The notes: generated by a model not told the origin, from the letters alone. 7,294 nt of DNA from Bacteroidales bacterium (GCA_008933525.1 WBUV01000156.1:1-7294), one strand, 5' to 3'; counted from the stretch's first letter, positions 1-7,021 are shown. Program-made: numbers and translations.

Positions 1-90
1 TATGCTAAGGGCGTTGGAATTATTAAATCGGTAGGATTTGATTCAAAAGGAAATAAAGTTTCATCCATGGAACTTATTGAAATGCGTTAA
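1..90 (+). CDS. C-terminal fragment of a DUF3108/TapB-like protein (5' end outside window)
   Basis: An open frame runs from the left edge to a TAA stop at 88-90 and gives 29 residues, beginning YAKGVGIIKSVGFDSKGNKV and ending in SSMELIEMR. The pattern of an aromatic residue, AKGVG, I/V-K, a short turn rich in G/N/K, then a final beta strand resembles the C-terminus of DUF3108/TapB-like beta-barrel proteins, which are exported and common in Bacteroidota. In those proteins this stretch is the last pair of antiparallel strands. That likeness is from memory and rests on few residues. The rest of the gene, including any signal peptide, lies outside the window. The gene converges on the minus-strand propeller gene, with a hairpin terminator between them. 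Coding status is fairly sure because the frame is open to the edge and followed by a terminator at a normal distance. The family name is tentative. Confidence 0.5.
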   Translation, partial: YAKGVGIIKSVGFDSKGNKVSSMELIEMR

Positions 91-111
91 TTAGCTGTTT
101 CTATTCATAAG

Positions 112-140
112 AAAAGACGCAGGTTAACCCTGCGTCTTTT
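112..140. terminator. Bidirectional intrinsic terminator between convergent genes
   Basis: A perfect 12-bp stem pairs 112-123 (AAAAGACGCAGG) with 129-140 (CCTGCGTCTTTT) around the 5-base loop TTAAC. The GC-rich core is flanked by an A run on the left and a T run on the right, so both transcripts end in a U tract after a stable hairpin. It lies 21 bases after the plus-strand stop and about 50 bases after the stop of the minus-strand gene, as expected for a shared terminator. Confidence 0.88.
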
Positions 141-189
141 TCAATTCATAACAAACCTAAACAGTTAACTAACCAATTTGAAACCAAAA

Positions 190-1188
190 CTATTTCCGTA
201 ATTTTTTAAATCCATCTTCAATTTTCATCCAGTAAATATCTGAATTTCCATTCCCTGGCAATATCCTTCTTTTTGCAATTGAACTTAGGGCCCAATTGGG
301 CTGCAAATCGCTAAACTTTATTGTTTTTGCGGTTGAGGCAAAGAAAAGTATTTTTCCATCGAGTGATGTAGAAACACTTATGGCGTTAGGACAAGGTAAA
401 TTCAACTCTTTAACCAAATCTATTCCTTCAGTCCAGGTATCATCGGCATTATGGAAAAAGAGCATATAGGTTACTCGTTTCATATTGCTAGAATCTCGTT
501 CCGATACACAGCCAATTAAATAGCTATCGTCAGGTGCAATGCAAGCATTGAAAATAGTTCCCTTTGCGTTTATTGGCGCAGGAAGTACTATTGGGTCTTG
601 GTAAACACCATTAACCAGTTTAGAGCGAAGAATTTGCGAAACCTTTGTTTTTGCATCGGTACGACAAAAGTAGAGTGTGCCATCCTTAGTTAAAGAGGGG
701 TAAAACTCTTCCTTTGCATTTATATTTTCCGGCAAGGGCATTGCTTCACCCCAAGTTCCATCGGCATTTCTACTTGCAAACCAAATATTTTGATTATTCC
801 ACCCCGGTTTTCGGGTTTCTCCCTCACGTGGTTTGGTAGAGAGAAAAAAGATTTTATTGCCATCAATCGAAAAGGCTGGTTCTGCAAAGAAATACATTGT
901 ATCCCTTGCAAAAGGGGCAACAACAGGCTCCTGCCAAACGCCATTAACTTTCTTGGTCATCATAATTGTGTTCCAATCACCTTGAAAAAGCGAGTAGTAA
1001 ATCTCGTTTCCATCAATTGTCATGGCTAAATCGCGCTCGTACATTCCTGTAGAAATAAACCCCGGGGCAAACACTTTTGGAGTTAGTTCTGGCTGATTTA
1101 TTTTATTTTCGGATTGTCCAAACGCTGTTGTTGAGTTAATTAAAGCCAAAACAGGAACAATGAAGTAAAGTAATTTTATATGTTTCAT
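190..1188 (-). CDS. Secreted PD40/TolB-like beta-propeller protein, function unknown
   Basis: This is a 332-residue protein with a Sec signal peptide: charged MKHIK, a hydrophobic stretch at about 6-20, and a likely signal peptidase I site after A22-F23-G24. There is no lipobox Cys, so it should be periplasmic or secreted. The mature part shows about five repeats of about 50 residues, each with a (S/T)xDG turn followed by an aromatic strand: TIDGNEIYYS (57-66), SIDGNKIFFLS (107-117), TKDGTLYFCRT (167-177), APDDSYLIGCVS (218-229) and SLDGKILFFAS (275-285). Each is followed by a strand such as NIWFAS or DIYWMK and then a W/Y-containing segment. This is the PD40 (WD40-like) propeller signature shared with TolB-type proteins. 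No catalytic residues can be assigned; such proteins often bind partners or glycans. No Shine-Dalgarno sequence precedes the ATG, only AT-rich sequence, which is normal in this phylum. The gene is monocistronic, since terminators flank it on both sides. The fold is well supported but the role is not. Confidence 0.85.
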   Translation of the reverse strand: MKHIKLLYFIVPVLALINSTTAFGQSENKINQPELTPKVFAPGFISTGMYERDLAMTIDGNEIYYSLFQGDWNTIMMTKKVNGVWQEPVVAPFARDTMYFFAEPAFSIDGNKIFFLSTKPREGETRKPGWNNQNIWFASRNADGTWGEAMPLPENINAKEEFYPSLTKDGTLYFCRTDAKTKVSQILRSKLVNGVYQDPIVLPAPINAKGTIFNACIAPDDSYLIGCVSERDSSNMKRVTYMLFFHNADDTWTEGIDLVKELNLPCPNAISVSTSLDGKILFFASTAKTIKFSDLQPNWALSSIAKRRILPGNGNSDIYWMKIEDGFKKLRK

Positions 1189-1257
1189 ATATTTTAAATT
1201 TAAATTATTGTTTTAGTAAGCTTTATATTACAATGCCCTTTTTCAAAACAAACGAAA

Positions 1258-1291
1258 CACCCATGATATGAAATAGCTCAACACATGGGTG
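1258..1291. repeat. Perfect 8-bp inverted repeat (long-loop hairpin) in the propeller gene leader
   Basis: CACCCATG at 1258-1265 and CATGGGTG at 1284-1291 are perfect inverted copies separated by 18 bases. On the minus strand the hairpin would lie 70-103 bases upstream of the propeller start codon. It is followed by a T-rich run (TTTCGTTTGTTTT) that makes it loosely terminator-like or attenuator-like. It could also be a dyad operator. The long loop makes a strong intrinsic terminator unlikely. Confidence 0.4.
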
Positions 1292-1313
1292 CTTCTAAAG
1301 GTTAAAGGGTTTA

Positions 1314-1325
1314 GAATAGCTATTC
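1314..1325. promoter_or_regulatory. 12-bp perfect palindrome, possible operator
   Basis: GAATAGCTATTC is a perfect palindrome about 126 bases upstream of the propeller gene, inside the only spacer that could hold that gene's promoter. A dyad of this size could be a regulator's binding site, but no regulator is encoded in the window and only one copy was noticed. I found no convincing -33/-7 promoter pair in 1189-1379; the closest match is TATTTGTG on the minus strand, just upstream of this palindrome, without a TTTG box at the right distance. Confidence 0.25.
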
Positions 1326-1373
1326 CACAAATAAGATACGTGAAGTGGTTTTTACCCTATTAAAAATTTTCAT

Positions 1374-1400
1374 AAAAAAAGTCGGATTAAAAACCCGACT
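1374..1400 (-). terminator. Intrinsic terminator of the ligase-acyltransferase gene
   Basis: On the minus strand, 12 bases past the stop, AGTCGG (1400-1395) pairs with CCGACT (1385-1380) around a 9-base loop and runs directly into seven T residues (1380-1374). The stem is short but GC-rich and the T tract is clean. It isolates this gene from the propeller gene downstream. Confidence 0.8.
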
Positions 1401-1411
1401 CCTTAGTATTT

Positions 1412-3889
1412 TCAATATGCTTCATTAATCTTGGATTCAATATTACTCTTGACCGTATCTATCAATGAGTCCAACTCGTATTCAGCAGGATTTATAGGAG
1501 GTAAAAAGCTAACCCGTATAGGCGTTCCTGGGCGAGGAATTTTAGATCCACGAGGAAATGCCTTAAATGCACCCGAAATGGCAACCGGAACAACCGGAAC
1601 ATTCAACTCACGGCTTAGTATGGCAAATGTTTTCTTGAAATCGCCCAATTCGCCAGTATACGTTCGTGTTCCCTCTGGGAAAAGAATGATTTTTTTACCG
1701 CTCTTAAGAATTTCTGCAAGTTTTTGGATGGATTCTTTTAAATCCTTATCAATATCCATTACAATAACATTGTTCTTACTAGCCATAAATCTTGCAACCC
1801 AATTGTTTACGTGTTTCTTTTTAGCGTAAAAATAAGTTGAGCGGAATGTTTTGCGTTTTATAAATGATGCCACAAGTAATCCATCCAAATAGCTTTGATG
1901 GTTTGGTGCAATAATGCAGGGACCCTCTGGAATATTTTCAGTTCCCTCGCTCTTGAATTTAAAGTAGATCTTAAAGAATCCTTTTGAGATATTTTTAATG
2001 AAATTTTGTGTTGGCCAAGTTTTGGGAAGTTTAACATGCACCTTCTCCTTTAGAAGTTCTGTCCAGTTTGTCCCTTCTTCCTTATTGAAGAGCTTATGCT
2101 CCCGAATATGATCAACCATAGCCTTCACAGAAGGGAAACGAACCAACTTTTCGTTATCGAATTTAAGCCCGAACCTGGTTTCGATAAAATCGATAAGCGA
2201 TAGTCGTCCCAATGAATCCAGTGCTATATCAAACTCCAAATGGTCGTCGGGCGATATCTCCATATCAACCTGACTTTCAATGAACGATTTTACAGCACGG
2301 TACTCCTCATTATCGGGGTGCTCCACTTTTCCCTTTTTCTTTTTGGGGGCTTCAGCCAACTCTGCTAACTTGAACCGCTGCAGTTTTCCTAGTCTTGTTC
2401 GGGGTAGTTCAACATTAACTAAGGAAAAATGCATTATACGCTTATAGGAACTTAGATTTTTGTTGAACTCCGGCATTAGTGTTTCCCTAAAATACTGATC
2501 TGGGCTCTTGATACCTAATTCCGATAAGCTTTTGTAATCGGGATGGATTACTGCGTGGAGCGCATCATTGAACAGGTAAACGCCTGCCTCCTTAACACAG
2601 GGCGATGCTTTTTCCAACTTTACTTCAAGTTCAACTGGATTGATATTTTTTCCGTTCGATAGAACAATTATCTCTTTTTTTCGACCTGTAATAAATAGAT
2701 ACCCTTTTTTATCGAAACGACCCAAATCGCCAGTATAAAGCCAGCCATCCTTTAAAACCTCCGCAGTTTCCTCTGGCCTGTTGTAGTAGCCCTGCATAAT
2801 ATTTGGGCCTTTGGCCACAATTTCGCCATCGCGAATTTCAACGGTAAGTCCTGGCAGTGCATGTCCAGGAGATCCTATCAGCACTCTACCTGGGCGAGTA
2901 AATGTAATCATAGGAGCTGCTTCGGTCATTCCAAATCCCTCCAAAACATCAAAACCTAAGGTTTGATAGAATCCTCCAACTTCCTTGCTTAATGCTGCTC
3001 CTCCCGATACTAGATACTCCAAATGCCCTCCAAATCCACGATGCACTTTACCAAATATTTTCTTGCCCAAAGTTTTACTCTTGGTCAGTTTTACAACGCG
3101 AAATAGTAATCGGCCAATAAAACTTGCATCAATTTTAGCCTTTACACCCTTATAAATCAACTCGTATAAACGTGGAACGCCAATCATTATGGCAACCTGA
3201 TTGTTCTTTAAAGTTTCCAGCAGGTCGGTAGATTGCATTGAGGGGCTCATAACTATTGTACCACCAACCTTTAGGGGAGCCATCATTGAACCTGCAAGTG
3301 GGAATATATGATGCATTGGCAACAGCATCAGCACTTGTCGTTGTGGAGTAAATATCACCACATCCTCCGATACTGCTTTGATGTTAGCCAACAAGTTTTT
3401 GTACGATAGCATCACACCCTTTGGGCTTCCAGTTGTACCCGATGTATAAATGATAACCGCCGTGCTCTCCACATCCGTGGGTATTATTGGCTCAACGGCT
3501 ATTTCAATGGCTGGTAACTGAAACTCCCCGAAAACCAAAACTTCTGGTGAGTAGTTAAGGTTCTGTTTTATATTGCCAAGTTCCTTAATTTGACCTTGAC
3601 TTGTAAATATCAGTTCTGGCTGACAATCGTTCAGAATATAGGACACATCCTCGGTCGATGCAGCAAAATCAACCGGAATAACAACACAACCATTCTTCAA
3701 TGCCGCGTAGAAGGCATAAATCCACTCAATTCTATTTTCGGAGAAAATTGCAACCCTCTTGTACCCTTTATCCTTAAAAAGTTGAGCGTACTGTGCAATA
3801 TTTTGAAATAGTTCCTTGTAGGAAATATGCTTTTCCTTCGTAATTACTGCAATTCTATCGATACTCTCACTACTTATTATCATGCTCAT
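1412..3889 (-). CDS. Three-domain acyl-AMP ligase / acyl carrier protein / PlsC-type acyltransferase
   Basis: This 825-residue cytoplasmic or membrane-associated lipid enzyme has three domains. Residues 1-510 form an AMP-binding (acyl-CoA/acyl-ACP synthetase) domain: P-loop YTSGTTGSPKG (148-158), GFGMTE (318-323), YTGD (385-388), GRKKEIIVLSNGKNINP (402-418), and the catalytic-type Lys502 in PRTRLGKLQR. A lysine-rich linker (516-521) leads to an ACP domain (about 525-600) whose LDSLGR places the phosphopantetheine-accepting residue at Ser559. Residues 640-825 form a PlsC/LPLAT domain with NHQSYLD (HX4D; His664, Asp669), FPEGTR (737-742) and VPVVPVAISGA (764-774). All key residues are intact. 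The inferred reaction is ATP-dependent activation of a free fatty acid, loading on the built-in ACP, and transfer to a lysophospholipid or similar acceptor. E. coli Aas joins related activities in the opposite order and without an ACP. The start chosen is the first of two ATGs (MSM; the second is at 3883), and neither has a Shine-Dalgarno sequence. The acceptor is unknown. Confidence 0.93.
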   Translation of the reverse strand: MSMIISSESIDRIAVITKEKHISYKELFQNIAQYAQLFKDKGYKRVAIFSENRIEWIYAFYAALKNGCVVIPVDFAASTEDVSYILNDCQPELIFTSQGQIKELGNIKQNLNYSPEVLVFGEFQLPAIEIAVEPIIPTDVESTAVIIYTSGTTGSPKGVMLSYKNLLANIKAVSEDVVIFTPQRQVLMLLPMHHIFPLAGSMMAPLKVGGTIVMSPSMQSTDLLETLKNNQVAIMIGVPRLYELIYKGVKAKIDASFIGRLLFRVVKLTKSKTLGKKIFGKVHRGFGGHLEYLVSGGAALSKEVGGFYQTLGFDVLEGFGMTEAAPMITFTRPGRVLIGSPGHALPGLTVEIRDGEIVAKGPNIMQGYYNRPEETAEVLKDGWLYTGDLGRFDKKGYLFITGRKKEIIVLSNGKNINPVELEVKLEKASPCVKEAGVYLFNDALHAVIHPDYKSLSELGIKSPDQYFRETLMPEFNKNLSSYKRIMHFSLVNVELPRTRLGKLQRFKLAELAEAPKKKKGKVEHPDNEEYRAVKSFIESQVDMEISPDDHLEFDIALDSLGRLSLIDFIETRFGLKFDNEKLVRFPSVKAMVDHIREHKLFNKEEGTNWTELLKEKVHVKLPKTWPTQNFIKNISKGFFKIYFKFKSEGTENIPEGPCIIAPNHQSYLDGLLVASFIKRKTFRSTYFYAKKKHVNNWVARFMASKNNVIVMDIDKDLKESIQKLAEILKSGKKIILFPEGTRTYTGELGDFKKTFAILSRELNVPVVPVAISGAFKAFPRGSKIPRPGTPIRVSFLPPINPAEYELDSLIDTVKSNIESKINEAY

Positions 3890-3908
3890 AATTTAATTGA
3901 AGTAAGTG

Positions 3909-3916
3909 CAAAGTTA
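3909..3916 (-). promoter_or_regulatory. Candidate Bacteroidota -7 box for the ligase-acyltransferase gene
   Basis: The minus strand reads TAACTTTG here, an exact match to the Bacteroidota -7 consensus TAnnTTTG, and it ends 19 bases before the ATG at 3889. The leader would be only about a dozen bases. The -33 position (about 3936-3940) lacks the expected TTTG and reads AAACG, overlapping the palindrome ACGTACGT (3931-3938). The gene needs its own promoter because a terminator lies just upstream, which supports the call. Confidence 0.45.
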
Positions 3917-3930
3917 TGTGAATATTTTTG

Positions 3931-3938
3931 ACGTACGT
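3931..3938. promoter_or_regulatory. 8-bp palindrome at the expected -33 position, possible operator
   Basis: ACGTACGT is a perfect palindrome, GC-richer than its very AT-rich surroundings, centred about 18 bases upstream of the candidate -7 box, where the -33 element should lie. It could be an operator for a regulator of fatty-acid metabolism, but at 8 bp it may be chance. Confidence 0.2.
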
Positions 3939-3951
3939 TTGAATTAAAAAC

Positions 3952-3976
3952 AAATAGCGGTTAAAAACCGCTATTG
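3952..3976 (-). terminator. Intrinsic terminator of the GH92 gene
   Basis: AATAGCGG (3953-3960) pairs perfectly with CCGCTATT (3968-3975). Two further T-A pairs inside the loop can extend the stem to 10 bp with an AAA triloop. On the minus strand it starts 27 bases after the GH92 stop and is followed by TGTTTTTAATT. It separates the mannosidase transcript from the ligase gene. Confidence 0.82.
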
Positions 3977-4001
3977 TTTTGTTAAATTATCTATTAAAAT
4001 A

Positions 4002-6950
4002 TTACTTCACCACTATCTCATCAATAAATATCCAAGATGGCTCGCCAGCACTAATGTGGTCGGCAGGTAACTTTCCATAGGATTTTGCGAAAACTTTCAC
4101 ATATCGCGCTTTTATCTTAACATCTAATCCAAACTCCTTGATTGTTGGATTTTGCTCCTTATCGGACACTGTGTTTGAAACAACCCCAATAGTCGTAAAG
4201 TTTACATTATCGTTAGAGGTTGAGTAGGTTACCATTTTGGGCATCATAATCCAAGGGCCAATATCCTGAAGGAAGTTGGCTCCCATATAGTTTATTTCTT
4301 TCTCCTCTCCCAAATCTATAACCGCCTCAAAATCCTGATTATGGAAACCCTGCCATCCTCCTACCCTGAAGTTGGTGATTCCACGGAAACCATCCACCAA
4401 CGCGAACTTTCCTCCACCAGTGTAAAGTGAACTATACTCACTCTTGATAGCAATATCCTTAATATCCTTCACCTTAACAAATTTGCCCTCAATAATTGCG
4501 CTGGTTTCACCACTCGGAAGAACTGCATAGGCCTTTACAATCTTCGATTCAGTTAGTACAACCTTATTTCCTTGTCTCCATTGCAATCCTCCACCCTGCT
4601 TGTCGATATCGAATAATGCGTAAAAAATCATTGCTTCGGGTTGAATTGATGATAAATTCAACTCCAAACTCTCGGTAAACGATTGAGTTGATGTGTGAAA
4701 TGCAGGAGCAACCGCAATTGTGTTGTCTTCTATTTTGGTTACAGGCATATCGGAATCGGAACTAGCCCAAGCATTATTGGGTTGATTGGTCATAACAAAC
4801 TTCAACTCACCACCAGCAACAATTTCCGAGTGGTCAATCCAACTACGGGTTAATGGCTGTCCGTTGAGGAATACCTCCGCTATGTAAATGTTTTGGGGTG
4901 AATTATTTTGAGCAATAATGGTGAACTGCTTTCCATTCTCCAAGTTAAATGTTGCTTTTGGAAACAGTGGCGAACCAATCACATACTGTGTGCTACCCGG
5001 GCAAACAGGATAGAAACCTGCAGCGCTGAGAATGTACCAAGCGCTCATTTGACCACAATCCTCGTTTCCGCAAATTCCATCGGGTTTATGGGTGTACATC
5101 TCATCCATAATTTTTCGAACCATCTGCTGCGTTTTCCAAGGCTTGCCAACATAATTGTAGAGGTAAGCCATATGGTGACTAGGCTCGTTCCCGTGTGCAT
5201 ACTGTCCAATTAAGCCGGTTATATCTACCTGATTTTTACCTGATAATTGCGATGAAGTTGAGAAAAGGTCATCGAGTCTTTTTTCGAAGTTATCTTTACC
5301 TCCGTGCAACTTTATCAGTCCAACAATATCCTGTGGAACGTAAAAACTGTACTGCCAACTATTGGCTTCGGTGAAGTTCTGGTCAACCTCCGCCGGGTTG
5401 AAGTTATCCTTCCAACCTCCATTAATACGTGGACGCATAAAGCGAGTTGTGGGGTCGAACAGGTTTTTATAAGCCTGAGCACGTTTTGTGAATTCAACGT
5501 AATCGGAATTTTCGCCCAAATCTTTGGCAAATTGAGCAATGCACCAATCGTCGTAGGCGTACTCAAGGGTTTTGGAAACCGACTCGTGCTCCATATCGCC
5601 GGGGATAAAGTTATGCTGCTTAAACTCCTTTAGACCAAAATGATCGAGCTTAGCGCTATGCTTCATTGCCTGAAGGGCAAACTTTTCATCGAAATTCCTA
5701 ATACCTTTCTTCCACGCATCAACAATTACAGGTACAGAGTGATAGCCTATCATACATTCCGTTTCGTTTGCAGCAAGTTCCCATACCGGAAGTCGACCAC
5801 CAAAGCGGTAATGCGATAGGAATGTATTGATGTAATCGCCAGTTCTTTTAGTATCGATAATAGTCATTAGCGGGTGCCAAGCCCTGTAAGTATCCCAAAG
5901 TGAGAAAACAGTGTATGGAGTGAATCCATCGGCCTGATGAATTTGGTTATCCATTCCGCGGTACTGTCCATCAACATCAGAAAACACATTGGGCACAACC
6001 ATTGCGTGGTATAGCGATGTGTAGAATGTGGTTAATTGCTCAGGAGTTCCTCCGCTTACATCTATACGCGAGAGCTCTGTATTCCAAAGTTTTTGAGCAT
6101 CGGCTACAACAGCATCAAAATCCCAACTGGGCAATTCGGCTTCAAGGTTTTTAAGTGCGCCCTCCTCGCTCACAGCAGAAACGCCAACTTTTACGAGCAA
6201 TTGTCCATTTTTAGGATTAGCAAACTGAAGCCATAGCTTTAGATTTTTTCCTTCGGTTTTAATCTGGCCATTTTCATCGGTAGAAAGAGATATTTCGTCC
6301 TTCTCAACAAAATTTGGCCCCATAGAAATTGGCTCTGAGAAACGAATTACGAAATAGATATGTTGGTCCTTTGCCCACATCTTTGAACGACGAAATCCGT
6401 GTAGTTCATTCTTCCCAACAACCTTAATCCACGATTCTAAAACCTTATCGCGATGCTCAAGGTCAATTACCAATGCAGCCTTCTTGGGTTTGTCGAAAGT
6501 GTATCGATGAAAACCAACCCGTGCAGTAGCACTCATCTCTGCCTTTACTTTGAATTTATCGAGATAAACCGAGTAGTAACCGGCCTTTGCCGTTTCGTTC
6601 TTTTTCTGAAACGTCGACGAATACTCTGTATTTTTAAAAATAGGTTTTCCTGTGACTGGGGCAATCAGAATATCGCCATAATCCGACGCACCCGTACCGC
6701 TGAGGTGGGTGTGAGAGAAACCGTAAATTACATTATCGGAGTAGTGATATCCAGAGCATCCATCCCAACCTGTAAGGCGTGTATCGGGACTTAACTGAAC
6801 TAAACCATAGGGAACCGTTGCTCCAGGATATGTGTGACCGTGAAAATCGGTTCCAATGAATGGATTCACATACTCCACAGGGCTTTTTTCCTGCGAAAAC
6901 AGCGCAATGCTAATAAGCATCAAAACTGCAAGTAGTTGAGGTTTTTTCAT
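4002..6950 (-). CDS. Secreted GH92 family alpha-mannosidase with chitobiase-C-like and F5/8-type C domains
   Basis: This 982-residue protein begins with a Sec signal peptide (MKKPQLLAVLMLISIALFSQ); there is no lipobox Cys, so a periplasmic or secreted product is likely. The mature protein starts with the GH92 hallmark VEYVNPFIGTDFHGHTYPGA (25-44), then an N-terminal beta-sandwich to about 275 and an (alpha/alpha)6 catalytic region to about 670. The catalytic region contains LWDTYRAWHP (351-360), TEANSWQY (527-534), HGNEPSHH (586-593) and GNEDCGQMSAWY (628-639). GH92 enzymes are Ca2+-dependent, inverting exo-alpha-mannosidases. Glu528 and the acidic pair Glu630/Asp631 are plausible parts of the acid/base machinery, but I could not align them to a solved structure. 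Residues about 755-830 look like a chitobiase C-terminal (Fn3-like) domain and about 838-982 like an F5/8-type C (discoidin) domain starting at LVDGFRG, a probable carbohydrate-binding module. There is no type IX secretion tail. The probable substrate is mannose on N-glycans or mannan; linkage is not determined. It follows a probable beta-mannosidase in the same direction. The start codon has only A-rich sequence before it. Confidence 0.95.
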   Translation of the reverse strand: MKKPQLLAVLMLISIALFSQEKSPVEYVNPFIGTDFHGHTYPGATVPYGLVQLSPDTRLTGWDGCSGYHYSDNVIYGFSHTHLSGTGASDYGDILIAPVTGKPIFKNTEYSSTFQKKNETAKAGYYSVYLDKFKVKAEMSATARVGFHRYTFDKPKKAALVIDLEHRDKVLESWIKVVGKNELHGFRRSKMWAKDQHIYFVIRFSEPISMGPNFVEKDEISLSTDENGQIKTEGKNLKLWLQFANPKNGQLLVKVGVSAVSEEGALKNLEAELPSWDFDAVVADAQKLWNTELSRIDVSGGTPEQLTTFYTSLYHAMVVPNVFSDVDGQYRGMDNQIHQADGFTPYTVFSLWDTYRAWHPLMTIIDTKRTGDYINTFLSHYRFGGRLPVWELAANETECMIGYHSVPVIVDAWKKGIRNFDEKFALQAMKHSAKLDHFGLKEFKQHNFIPGDMEHESVSKTLEYAYDDWCIAQFAKDLGENSDYVEFTKRAQAYKNLFDPTTRFMRPRINGGWKDNFNPAEVDQNFTEANSWQYSFYVPQDIVGLIKLHGGKDNFEKRLDDLFSTSSQLSGKNQVDITGLIGQYAHGNEPSHHMAYLYNYVGKPWKTQQMVRKIMDEMYTHKPDGICGNEDCGQMSAWYILSAAGFYPVCPGSTQYVIGSPLFPKATFNLENGKQFTIIAQNNSPQNIYIAEVFLNGQPLTRSWIDHSEIVAGGELKFVMTNQPNNAWASSDSDMPVTKIEDNTIAVAPAFHTSTQSFTESLELNLSSIQPEAMIFYALFDIDKQGGGLQWRQGNKVVLTESKIVKAYAVLPSGETSAIIEGKFVKVKDIKDIAIKSEYSSLYTGGGKFALVDGFRGITNFRVGGWQGFHNQDFEAVIDLGEEKEINYMGANFLQDIGPWIMMPKMVTYSTSNDNVNFTTIGVVSNTVSDKEQNPTIKEFGLDVKIKARYVKVFAKSYGKLPADHISAGEPSWIFIDEIVVK

Positions 6951-6971
6951 ATGCTTTATATGTTTTTTCTA

Positions 6972-7021
6972 AACGCCAAGGCGCAAAGGCGCAATTCTTA
7001 GCGTCTTTGAGCCTTTGCGTT
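6972..7021. repeat. Imperfect inverted repeat of GCAAAG-type units between the mannosidase genes
   Basis: Two 24-base arms, 6972-6995 and 6998-7021, are imperfect inverted copies: 19 of 24 positions match by eye, with a 2-base centre. Each arm is itself built from 7-8-base units of the type CGCMAAGG / CGCAAAGG, so the whole can be read as short direct repeats that reverse orientation at the AATTCTTA centre. Its right edge runs into the stop codon of the upstream gene (TGA at 7023-7021), and the element fills most of the 70-base gap before the GH92 start. The composition is far more GC-rich than the flanks. Similar GCAAAG-rich intergenic palindromes recur in many Bacteroidota genomes, from memory. 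It could be a mobile or passive repeat, or an RNA hairpin that protects or separates the two parts of a transcript. No U tract follows on the minus strand, so it is a poor intrinsic terminator. Confidence 0.75.

Noticed and set aside
720..1029. Two short overlapping frames (74 and 79 codons) within the propeller gene
   Set aside because: They are out-of-frame readings of the repeat-containing protein, with no coherent pattern of their own.
1201..1260. A promoter for the propeller gene built on TTTG, 18 bases, TAATATAA
   Set aside because: The -7 part matches the TAnnTTTG consensus at only three of six fixed positions, so it is not distinguishable from AT-rich background.
1431..1829. A 132-codon open frame on the plus strand inside the ligase-acyltransferase gene
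   Set aside because: It lies antisense to the PlsC domain, whose catalytic motifs are intact, and its translation shows no recognisable domain.
4002..4050. A type IX secretion sorting domain at the GH92 C-terminus
   Set aside because: The protein ends in an ordinary F5/8-type C strand (IFIDEIVVK), without the Ig-like sorting tail or its usual motifs.
4496..6794. Several open frames of 60-113 codons on the plus strand, and one on the minus strand, within the GH92 gene
   Set aside because: All overlap a continuous, family-typical GH92 coding sequence in other frames and show no domain, signal peptide or spacing that suggests a real gene.
6972..7021. The GCAAAG repeat as a CRISPR array or as a terminator
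   Set aside because: The units are directly abutting with no spacers, and no U tract follows the hairpin on the minus strand.
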